Source: an uncultured Desulfovibrio sp. (GTDB taxonomy: Bacteria; Desulfobacterota; Desulfovibrionia; Desulfovibrionales; Desulfovibrionaceae). From it: 6,050 nt of DNA. This document shows positions 1 to 5,129 of the stretch, one piece after another (position 1 is the first letter of the stretch; every line of letters begins with the position of its first letter). The position numbers and the translations under genes are program-made. The notes under the pieces are model-generated. The model had not been told where the DNA came from, ran no database searches, and was given only the letters and a program-made list of their open reading frames with translations. The stretch lies in assembly GCA_900555975.1 (NCBI GenBank), contig USNI01000062.1:1-6050 (forward strand), in the 5' to 3' direction.

Positions 1-214
1 GCAAGGTTACTGCAAGGTTTGGGACGGTAAGGTTACGGTAAGGCAGGGGCAGAATTCACACTAAGGTTACCATAAGGTTTTGGGAGCGGTAAGGTAGCAG
101 GCTGGTAGCAGGTGGCAACCGCAAAAAAAAGAAGGTAGCAGCTCGAAAAGTTAACACCGGACTTAACACCGTTCACCACAAAAAAGAGACGTAAGTTGAC
201 GGCTGGTTGACGGC
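1..214. repeat. Six short direct-repeat doublets with an 11-base period
   Basis: Short words occur twice in close succession. GCAAGGTT is at 1-8 and 12-19, GGTAAGG at 26-32 and 37-43, TAAGGTT at 62-68 and 73-79, GGTAGCAGG at 93-101 and 104-112, TTAACACCG at 151-159 and 163-171, and GTTGACGGC at 195-203 and 206-214. The start-to-start distance is 11 in five pairs and 12 in the fifth. Words are identical within a pair but differ between pairs, apart from the AAGG-containing first three. A larger imperfect repeat covers the first part: about 1-36 resembles about 61-98. Single AAGGTT words recur at 529-534 and 626-631, and an unpaired GGTAGCAG at 134-141. The spacing is about one helical turn, so phased protein binding is possible; local slippage duplication is the alternative. 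No function is assigned. Confidence 0.8.
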
Positions 215-230
215 GTAAACCACAAAAAAA
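118..230. other. Three A-tracts in a shared ACC(A/G)C-A(6-8) context
   Basis: Runs of 8, 6 and 7 adenines start at 123, 180 and 224. Each is preceded by ACCGC or ACCAC, and the first and third by AACCGC or AACCAC. They alternate with the direct-repeat doublets, so the stretch reads as repeated modules of doublet followed by A-tract. The last two tracts are 44 bases apart, about four helical turns, and the first two 57 apart. A-tracts are known to bend DNA. That this segment is curved, or is an upstream activating element, is inference. Confidence 0.55.
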
Positions 231-240
231 GGACCGGCAA

Positions 241-568
241 GGGGTGAAAGATTCGTACACCTCCCCCGATCAGGATAGCACGCCTCCCCTCCTGCCGGGC
301 AGTGGCCAAATTACCCAAAAGGGAGTGAACCGGCTCATATCTGAGCGCGTTGCTTCCTCACCTGCCGGAACTCGCCACAAGGCCGTAGAGGCGTGGAACG
401 GGGACGACATGACCAACACAGGCCGGGCGGTAAACGTGTCCCTCCGTGGCGCGTGGCGGCTTGACGGGGTATGTCCGGCATGAGAGATTGAACGCGGGGA
501 CAACGGGCGATTCATGGGAAGCGCCTCCAAGGTTGCGGGCCGTCTGGGAAACTGGGCGGCCTTTTCTT
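241..568 (+). ncRNA. Possible structured RNA or untranslated transcript (unidentified)
   Basis: About 330 bases with no convincing coding sequence, rich in G and C, ending at a canonical terminator. Local helices can be drawn: GGTG 243-246 with CACC 258-261, GCTCA 333-337 with TGAGC 342-346, and GGGAC at about 400-404 with GTCCC at about 438-442 enclosing an inner ACC/GGT pairing. A possible pairing of TGTCC with GGACA lies around 472-502. A terminator implies that something on the plus strand is transcribed through here. The only ORF of length (244-483) starts with GTG, has no ribosome-binding site of note and no recognisable domain. I do not recognise an RNA family. A degraded gene or a long 5' leader are alternatives. 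The boundaries are uncertain and the start is arbitrary. Confidence 0.3.
538..568 (+). terminator. Rho-independent terminator with GAAA tetraloop
   Basis: A 10-pair stem (538-547 with 552-561), starting GGCCG and ending CGGCC and including G-T wobbles, closes a GAAA loop at 548-551. It is followed directly by TTTTCTT at 562-568. This is the standard intrinsic terminator layout for plus-strand transcription. It lies 100 bases before the next gene and so must serve an upstream transcript, for which no protein gene is evident. Confidence 0.8.
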
Positions 569-668
569 GTGGGCTGTGACCTTGCCGGTAAAAATTAAGC
601 CATATCCGGGTAATACTTGTTCCGTAAGGTTAGCTTGAAGTCTCAACCTACAACCTGAGAGGATATCC

Positions 669-908
669 ATGTCCCGCAAGTTCCTCCCCTTGATGATGGC
701 CTTGTTTCTGCTCGCGTCCGTCGTCGTTCTTGGTGAAGGTTTCGCCTCTTCTTTCCCTTCTTTTGGCGCGTCGATTGACGCGGGAATCGCGTATGCGGAT
801 GATGATGGCGACGACTGGGATGACGATGATGACGATGATGATCGGGACGATGATGATGATGACGATGATGATGACGATGATCGGCGACGTGGAAGACGGC
901 GTTATTGA
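669..908 (+). CDS. Small exported poly-aspartate protein with arginine-rich tail
   Basis: A 79-residue protein starting at ATG 669, with a purine-rich GAGAGGA ribosome-binding site at 657-663, six bases upstream. Residues 1-26 look like a signal peptide: a basic start (SRK), a hydrophobic stretch LPLMMALFLLASVVVLG, and possible signal peptidase I sites after GFA (26) or AYA (43). From residue 44 the protein is almost only aspartate: DDDGDDW, then 8 Asp, one Arg, 12 Asp, ending RRRGRRRY. No catalytic domain is present. Such acidic tracts bind divalent cations such as calcium; a periplasmic or extracellular metal-binding or charge-bearing role is inference. The gene stands alone, 100 bases after a terminator. 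A CTCA at 642-645 could pair with the TGAG overlapping the ribosome-binding site, and CAACCT is repeated at 644 and 651. The antisense and third-frame readings of the repeat (His-rich, Met/Thr-rich) are shadows. The signal sequence and the good start make a real gene likely, though it may be annotated only as hypothetical. Confidence 0.75.
   Translation: MSRKFLPLMMALFLLASVVVLGEGFASSFPSFGASIDAGIAYADDDGDDWDDDDDDDDRDDDDDDDDDDDDRRRGRRRY
798..881 (+). repeat. GAT/GAC trinucleotide repeat coding for aspartate
   Basis: This low-complexity tract consists of GAT and GAC codons, interrupted only by one Gly (GGC), one Trp (TGG) and one Arg (CGG) codon. The sub-pattern GATGACGATGAT recurs. It encodes residues 44-71 of the small exported protein. 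Trinucleotide repeats can change length by slippage without loss of frame, so tract length may vary between strains. The mixture of two Asp codons argues against a very recent pure expansion. Confidence 0.9.
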
Positions 909-921
909 AATGTGAATGTAC

Positions 922-954
922 AGGCGGGGGCTTCAAATGGGAGTGACCCCGCCT
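922..954. other. Perfect 8-bp GC-rich stem-loop after the poly-Asp gene
   Basis: AGGCGGGG (922-929) is exactly complementary to CCCCGCCT (947-954), with a 17-base loop. It begins 14 bases after the stop codon of the poly-Asp gene. No T-run follows, so it is not a standard intrinsic terminator. It could stabilise the 3' end of the mRNA or take part in factor-assisted termination. Confidence 0.55.
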
Positions 955-974
955 AGTGGATCATCGTCTGAAAA

Positions 975-998
975 TGGTATGATTTTTGGTATGGTTTT
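975..998. repeat. Tandem 12-base repeat TGGTATG(A/G)TTTT
   Basis: Two adjacent copies, 975-986 and 987-998, differ at one base. They lie in the AT-rich intergenic DNA downstream of the poly-Asp gene. No gene overlaps them. They may be a slippage duplication or a paired binding site. A TAATAT with an upstream TG at 1022-1030 resembles an extended -10 box, but no good -35 box accompanies it, so I do not call a promoter. Confidence 0.65.
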
Positions 999-1052
999 TG
1001 TGAAGTGAAAACTATTGAATTGTGTAATATCAATATGTTACAAGCGTAGTTT

Positions 1053-1062
1053 GGTGGCCACC
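1053..1062. other. 10-base palindrome GGTGGCCACC
   Basis: A perfect palindrome within a TTTGGTGGCCACCCTTTCCGC context. The GTGGCCAC core followed by CTTT resembles the short repeats found near the ends of IS21-family elements, as far as I recall. No istA or istB sequence is visible in the window. It may be a relic of an element end or a dyad operator. The resemblance is from memory only. Confidence 0.35.
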
Positions 1063-1087
1063 CTTTCCGCCAGGATAGATACTGAGA

Positions 1088-1129
1088 AAGTCCCATAAGG
1101 TACATAAAGCCTTGTGGGACTTATTTTTT
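1088..1129 (+). terminator. Strong rho-independent terminator
   Basis: A 13-pair stem pairs 1088-1100 (starting AAGTCCCA) with 1110-1122 (ending TGGGACTT), with one T-G pair and a 9-base loop. It is followed by A and six T at 1124-1129. The orientation is plus. The only upstream gene is the poly-Asp gene, ending 180 bases earlier, so this probably terminates its transcript or a small RNA made from 960-1090. It also shields the IS remnant from readthrough. Confidence 0.85.
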
Positions 1130-1152
1130 GGTTAAAATTTTCCAGGTCAGAC

Positions 1153-1171
1153 CGGAAGTTTCCGAAAACTT
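1153..1171. other. Small overlapping inverted repeats left of the IS200 remnant
   Basis: CGGAA at 1153-1157 faces TTCCG at 1160-1164, and AAGTTT at 1156-1161 faces AAACTT at 1166-1171 with a CCGA loop. The two foldings are mutually exclusive. IS200/IS605 elements carry a small hairpin near each end in place of terminal inverted repeats, so this could be the left-end hairpin of the decayed element 100 bases downstream. That assignment is inference; the true left boundary is not visible. Confidence 0.3.
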
Positions 1172-1223
1172 ATAGCTATGAGTATGCAATAATTGTTCCT
1201 CCTGATTCGTTAAAAGAGAGGGC

Positions 1224-1252
1224 GATCTGGCCTCTGCGCCCGCAGGCAGATC
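1224..1252 (+). promoter_or_regulatory. Translational-control hairpin of the IS200-like element
   Basis: GATCTG (1224-1229) pairs with CAGATC (1247-1252), and the inner part continues with CC/GG and TGC/GCA around a GCCC loop; a G and a TC are bulged. It ends 14 bases before the ATG of the transposase remnant and just before its AAAAGGA ribosome-binding site. IS200 elements are known to carry a hairpin in the tnpA 5' leader that limits translation, and the position matches. Its good preservation next to a heavily damaged coding region fits a relatively recent decay. Confidence 0.6.
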
Positions 1253-1266
1253 AAAAGGATGTCACA

Positions 1267-1621
1267 ATGGGTGACGTAAAGAAGTTGGTACATATGAAAT
1301 GGAGCTGCAAATGCCACATGGCATTTTTCCAGAACGGCACAGAAGAAAACGCCATATGCAAAAGAGATGCAGGCGGAAGGGAGAGCGTACAGCCGAATCG
1401 GAATGTTGTCCTGAATGGGGCCATATGTTACTTGAGATGGTATCCAGGATGAGAGTATCGTCACTTCCTGGATATTTTAAAGGAAACCGCATGATGGTAT
1501 ATGGGAGTTCGGCAGTCTGAGGTTCAATTATCGTCATAGGCCGTTCCGGGGACATGGTTGCCATGCCGGCACGGCGGATGGAAATAAAACAAAGATGACC
1601 GGGTACATCAGGCGTCAGTAG
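1267..1621 (+). pseudogene. tnpA: Decayed IS200/IS605-family TnpA (Y1 HUH transposase)
   Basis: The remnant must be read in several frames. Frame 1 from ATG 1267 gives MGDVKKLVHMKWSCKCHM, matching the typical IS200 start (LxHxKWxCKYHxVF). After about 1328, frame 2 gives KKTPYAKEMQAEG, like the RRKxIYGKMRxE segment. From about 1386, frame 3 gives ESECCPEWGHMLLEM followed by RMRVSSLPGYFKGNRMM, matching EAxxxPDHIHMLxEIPPK and the SSFMGYLKGKS region. From 1520 to the TAG at 1619-1621, frame 2 gives FNYRHRPF and GYIRRQ, matching the FKYGNRxFW and catalytic YIRNQ helix. About 20 residues before the HUH motif seem to be missing. The first HUH histidine is replaced by Trp (TGG 1416-1418), while the second His (1422-1424) and the presumed nucleophile Tyr (1604-1606) remain. 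The protein cannot be active: at least three frame changes and a lost metal ligand. Functional IS200 TnpA moves single-stranded DNA through a 5'-phosphotyrosine intermediate. The comparison is from memory of the family. No tnpB/iscB partner is present. Confidence 0.85.
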
Positions 1622-1801
1622 GCTGGGGATTGATCCTTTTTTGATTTTATATCGATGGGATGGCGCGCGCAATATCCGATTCCGTCCAGTCCCGTGGCAG
1701 GACATCGGTTTCGTAAGATACGATGGAACGTCGAGGAAGATTTCCTCCGTCCATGAATGTCGATGGAGTCTTTCGTCCGGTTATTTTTCGAAGGAAGAGC
1801 T
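1622..1801 (+). promoter_or_regulatory. Leader region of the helicase gene
   Basis: This is the 180 bases between the transposase remnant and the helicase start. The first part (about 1622-1650) may be the IS tail, with a six-T run at 1637-1642. A small hairpin pairs GAGGAA (1733-1738) with TTCCTC (1742-1747). CGATGG occurs at 1653, 1721 and 1761. AAGGAAG at 1791-1797 is a good Shine-Dalgarno sequence for the ATG at 1802. I see no convincing -35/-10 pair. The promoter must lie here or inside the IS remnant. Confidence 0.4.
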
Positions 1802-4800
1802 ATGCTGTGTCATGGGATTTATGAACAGGTCATCAATCATCAGATAAGCCGCGAACTGGAAAATTTTTCTGCGGACTGCAAGGCAACAACGCCGATTGAC
1901 AGAGCAGAGGCCTCCATAATCCTGTCTCAGTATCTGGCCGAAGTTGTTCGCAAGGGACTGGACAGCATCGTGGATGAGGGAGGGACTCTTGATGATCAGA
2001 TTGCGCTGTCCAACCGGATCATTGATCTTGTCCGCAGCGTGACGAAAGAAGCGTCGTTTTCTTCTCTTGGCATTGATCGGCGTGCGGAGCTGCTTTTTTC
2101 TCTTTTGAAGGAAAAGGATCCGAGACTGGTCACGGGCCGGAATGCCTGGAACGTCGTACGGCCCGAAACGTCATTATCCCGGAGCTCTCTGTTCACAGGG
2201 GCGCTGCACGAGCCTCAGATGTACATGGAACTGAAGCGGGAAGCGGCCTCAGCTGATCGCATGGACATGCTGGTATCCTTCATCAAGTGGAGCGGCCTGC
2301 GCCTCATCATCGATGAGCTTCGTGCATTTGTCCATCATGGCGGGGAGCTGAGAGTCATCACTACTTCCTACATGGGGGCTACGGACATACGAGCTGTCGA
2401 GGAGCTTTGCCGGCTGCCGAATACACGGATAAAAGTCAGCTACAATACCAGAAATACGCGACTGCATGCCAAGGCGTACATCTTTTTCCGAAACAGTGGC
2501 TTTACGACAGCCTACATTGGTTCTTCCAATGTTTCCGCCGCGGCGCTGACCAGCGGGCTGGAATGGAATACAAAGGTGACCCGGAAGGATCTGCCTGAAA
2601 CCATCGACAAGATCACGGCTACGTTTGAAGCCTACTGGAACGACAGGGAGTTTGAATACTATTCAGTCGATCAGAAAGAACGCCTGTCCCGAGCCTTAAG
2701 GGCGGAGAGGTATGTTGATTCCAATAATGCAGCGCTGTATACGATGGACATCATGTCCTATGCCTATCAGCAGGAAATCCTGGATCGTCTGGAGGCGGAA
2801 CGTACGCTGAGGGGATACACAAGGAATTTAATCGTCGCAGCCACCGGTACCGGAAAGACGGTCATTTCCGCTCTGGATTATCGACGCTTTTGCAGGGATC
2901 ATCCCGGTCAGCCATGTCGTCTGCTTTTTGTAGCACATCGGGAGGAGATTCTCAGGCAGAGTCTCCATACTTTTCGGGCAGTGCTGAAGGATGCCAACTT
3001 CGGTGACATGTTTGTTGGAAGTTGCCGGCCCGACGATATTGACCATCTGTTTATTTCCATTCAGACACTGAACTCCCGCTCTTTCACAGAAAGAACAGAA
3101 CCTGACTTCTATGACTATATTATTGTTGATGAATTTCATCATGCGGCAGCTCCGGCCTATCAGAAGCTTTTGCATTACTATCATCCGGCTGTTCTGCTCG
3201 GTCTGACGGCCACTCCGGAGCGCATGGACGGAAAGAGCTTTCTGCCATATTTTGATCATCGTATAGCGGCAGAAATTCGTCTTCCGGAGGCTATTGAGCG
3301 TCATCTGCTGTGTCCGTTCCAGTATTTTGGCGTGACGGATACGGTTGATCTCGATACGCTGAAGTGGAGTCGCGGAGGATATGACAGAACAGAGCTTTCA
3401 AATGTCTATACGTTCAGTGGCGTCGTGGCGCACAGACGTGCCGATCTCATAGTACATGCCTTGCTGAAGTATGTGACTGATCTTGCTGAAGTAAAGGGAC
3501 TGGGATTCTGTGTTTCCATAGCGCATGCAGCGTTTATGAGCCGCTATTTCAATGAGCATCACATCCCTTCCATGGCTTTGACTGGCGACTCTTCGCATGA
3601 GGAACGAAAAGCGGCCAGAGATCGTCTTGCCGGTGGTGAGATCCGGTTCATCTTTGTTGTCGATATTTATAATGAAGGCGTTGATATTCCTGAGATTAAT
3701 ACTGTTCTGTTCCTTCGTCCGACCGAGTCTCTGACCATATTTCTCCAGCAGCTTGGGCGAGGTTTGCGGCTTTCTGAAGGCAAGGAATGTCTGACGGTGC
3801 TGGATTTTATCGGACAGGCCAGCAGAAAATATAATTTCGAGAGCAAGTTTGCCGCATTGCTTTCCGGCACGATGCATGGCGTGCTGCATGAGGTCAAGCA
3901 TGGTTTTCCTTCCGTGCCCAGAGGATGCTGTATCCAGCTGGAAAGGAAAGCTGCCGATCATATTCTGGAGAATATCCGCAGGGCCTGCGGGACTGTTTCC
4001 GGATTGATCTCACGTATTGCCTCCTTTGCCGAGGATACGGGACTTGAGCTGACTCTGAAGAATTTTCTGGAATATTACCGGATAGATCCGAGAACACTTT
4101 ACAGATTTTCCTGTTTTTCCAGACTTTGCGTGCGTGCGGGGGTGGCGGAAGACTTCCGGGAGGACGTGGAGGAAACGTTGACCAGGGCTTTTCTTCGTCT
4201 GTCCGTCATGGATTCCAGACGCTGGATACGTTTTCTTCTGGATACGCTGCCTCATCTGAGCGAGATCAATACAGACGCTCTTGCCGGTGCGGAAAAGCGG
4301 ATGCTGCAGATGTTTTACATGACGGTGTGGGGACAGGCTGCCGAAGACTGGAACAGTCAGGAGGTGAAGCGCCGTCTTCATGCTCTGGCATCAGGCAGAA
4401 CCATGCTTGCGGAACTGATCGCGCTGCTCAGGTATCGCTATGACCGGATTGACGTCATCGACAAGCCGGTGGATCTCGGCTTTGACTGTCCGCTGGATCT
4501 GTACTGCACGTATACGAGGGATCAGCTGCTGGCAGCCGTGGATTTTCTCAAGCCGTCAACGGTTCGGGAGGGAGTAAAGTGGTTGCCGGAGAAAAAACTC
4601 GACATTTTCTTTGTGACGCTCAATAAATCGGACAAGGACTATTCCCCGACGACCATGTATAACGACTACTCCATCAGCGATACCCAGTGTTCCACTGGCA
4701 GAGTCAGAGTACGACGGCGGAAGATTCGCCGACGGGTCAGAGATATGTGCATCACCGGGAAAGGGGAACAAAGATATTGCTTGCTGTCCGTGAATTTCGG

Positions 4801-4813
4801 ACAGACAGGATAA
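1802..4813 (+). CDS. PLD-like nuclease / SF2 helicase / DUF3427 protein, frameshifted near its 3' end
   Basis: The product is 1003 residues from ATG 1802. This start has AAGGAAG at 1791-1797; an in-frame ATG at 1757 adds 15 residues but has no ribosome-binding site. After an alpha-helical N-terminal region (1-125), a phospholipase-D-like domain shows His222-x-Lys224 (HAKAY) and GSSN at 240-243, followed by a GLEWN motif; the Asp of a full HKD motif is not evident. The superfamily 2 helicase core follows: Walker A ATGTGKT 347-353, DEFH 443-446, TATPE 469-473, NEGVDIP 624-630, and motif VI QQLGRGLR 649-656. DUF3427 follows from roughly 690. The family order (COG3886-like nuclease, COG1061-like helicase, DUF3427) is known; its biological role is not well defined, with DNA repair and phage defence as candidates. 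The protein should be cytoplasmic and bind DNA with ATP hydrolysis. After Asp960-Thr961 the reading becomes an unrelated Arg-rich tail to the TAA at 4811, while the true C-terminus continues in another frame to 4959. Restored, the protein would have about 1051 residues. Base composition is less GC-rich than the neighbouring aminopeptidase, suggesting transfer. No partner gene adjoins it. Confidence 0.93.
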   Translation: MLCHGIYEQVINHQISRELENFSADCKATTPIDRAEASIILSQYLAEVVRKGLDSIVDEGGTLDDQIALSNRIIDLVRSVTKEASFSSLGIDRRAELLFSLLKEKDPRLVTGRNAWNVVRPETSLSRSSLFTGALHEPQMYMELKREAASADRMDMLVSFIKWSGLRLIIDELRAFVHHGGELRVITTSYMGATDIRAVEELCRLPNTRIKVSYNTRNTRLHAKAYIFFRNSGFTTAYIGSSNVSAAALTSGLEWNTKVTRKDLPETIDKITATFEAYWNDREFEYYSVDQKERLSRALRAERYVDSNNAALYTMDIMSYAYQQEILDRLEAERTLRGYTRNLIVAATGTGKTVISALDYRRFCRDHPGQPCRLLFVAHREEILRQSLHTFRAVLKDANFGDMFVGSCRPDDIDHLFISIQTLNSRSFTERTEPDFYDYIIVDEFHHAAAPAYQKLLHYYHPAVLLGLTATPERMDGKSFLPYFDHRIAAEIRLPEAIERHLLCPFQYFGVTDTVDLDTLKWSRGGYDRTELSNVYTFSGVVAHRRADLIVHALLKYVTDLAEVKGLGFCVSIAHAAFMSRYFNEHHIPSMALTGDSSHEERKAARDRLAGGEIRFIFVVDIYNEGVDIPEINTVLFLRPTESLTIFLQQLGRGLRLSEGKECLTVLDFIGQASRKYNFESKFAALLSGTMHGVLHEVKHGFPSVPRGCCIQLERKAADHILENIRRACGTVSGLISRIASFAEDTGLELTLKNFLEYYRIDPRTLYRFSCFSRLCVRAGVAEDFREDVEETLTRAFLRLSVMDSRRWIRFLLDTLPHLSEINTDALAGAEKRMLQMFYMTVWGQAAEDWNSQEVKRRLHALASGRTMLAELIALLRYRYDRIDVIDKPVDLGFDCPLDLYCTYTRDQLLAAVDFLKPSTVREGVKWLPEKKLDIFFVTLNKSDKDYSPTTMYNDYSISDTQCSTGRVRVRRRKIRRRVRDMCITGKGEQRYCLLSVNFGQTG

Positions 4814-4959
4814 GCGGGGGAACCGCGGCCTATACCTGTCTTGGTACGGCTCGATATGTCGAACATGAAGGCACGCGCCCGATGAGCATCATATGGAAGC
4901 TGGATGTTCCGATTCCGGCGAAATTTCTGAAAAAGACCGGCAAGCTCATGGCAGGATAG
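4688..4959 (+). pseudogene. Out-of-frame C-terminal end of the DUF3427 helicase
   Basis: From TTC 4690 a different frame encodes 89 residues starting FHWQSQSTTAEDSPTGQRY and ending at TAG 4957-4959. The segment contains KILLAVREF, FLGTA-like CLGTARYVEHEG, and MSIIWKLDVPIPAKFLKK. These are the hallmarks of the end of DUF3427 proteins and follow directly on YNDYSISD of the upstream frame. Family members read roughly YNDYxI-x3-LFHWQSQ here. Removing two bases (for example AG or CA at 4685-4687) restores D-T-(L or V)-F-H-W exactly, so a two-base insertion explains the break better than a one-base loss. There is no ribosome-binding site, and the segment would not be translated alone. Either the gene is truncated by mutation or the sequence has an error here. 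Confidence 0.85.
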
Positions 4960-5004
4960 AGTATGCTGTCTTCCGACGGCATGTCATGCTCCTTTCGTAC
5001 AGGA

Positions 5005-5059
5005 AAAAGCCCTGCCAAAGAAAAGGCCGGAAGACGGGCTTTTCTTTGACAGGGCTTTT
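5005..5059. terminator. Bidirectional rho-independent terminator
   Basis: Arms 5005-5028 and 5036-5059 pair at 22 of 24 positions (mismatches at 5015/5049 and 5026/5038) around a 7-base loop. The plus strand ends GGGCTTTTCTT. The minus strand ends in five T (AAAAA at 5004-5008 on plus). It lies between two convergent genes, 45 bases after the restored helicase stop and 70 bases from the aminopeptidase stop, so it can end both transcripts. The stem also contains an internal repetition: AAAAGCCC near its base resembles AAAAGGCC near its tip. Confidence 0.88.
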
Positions 5060-5129
5060 CTTGTAAGGGAAGCTGTTCAGCAATGCCGGCAAGATGCGGC
5101 GTCATGCTGCAGGTGATGCTTTCAATCTT

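Noticed and set aside
1..230. CRISPR array or plasmid-type iterons
   Set aside because: The repeated words are only 7-9 bases, differ from pair to pair and have no uniform spacers; no Cas or Rep gene is present.
33..260. 75-residue minus-strand ORF through the doublet region
   Set aside because: Its composition only reflects the A-tracts (Phe/Leu pairs) and 11-base repeats; 11-base repeats are out of frame with coding.
244..483. 79-residue plus-strand ORF (GTG start) and an overlapping 86-residue minus-strand ORF at 270-530
   Set aside because: No clear ribosome-binding site, no recognisable domain and GC-rich DNA in which open frames arise by chance. The region looks more like RNA or non-coding DNA.
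290..568. Fragment of a group II intron or a known riboswitch
   Set aside because: Some segments feel intron-like, but no domain V hairpin, no reverse transcriptase ORF and no known riboswitch core could be identified.
643..936. Histidine-rich minus-strand ORF opposite the poly-Asp gene
   Set aside because: It is the antisense reading of the GAT/GAC repeat. It has no signal peptide, while the plus-strand frame has a signal sequence and ribosome-binding site.
1114..1452. 112-residue plus-strand ORF as an intact hypothetical gene
   Set aside because: It begins inside the terminator stem and only its middle part is meaningful, as the first segment of the decayed IS200 TnpA.
1262..1705. 147-residue minus-strand ORF
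   Set aside because: Antisense to the transposase remnant, no domain recognised; the collinear TnpA match on the plus strand explains the DNA.
2828..3961. Long minus-strand ORFs (158 and 187 residues) within the helicase gene
   Set aside because: Shadows opposite well-conserved helicase motifs, with no domains of their own.
4675..4692. Programmed -1 frameshift in the helicase gene
   Set aside because: No X-XXY-YYZ slippery heptamer is present, and a -1 shift would leave one extra residue compared with the family. An indel fits better.
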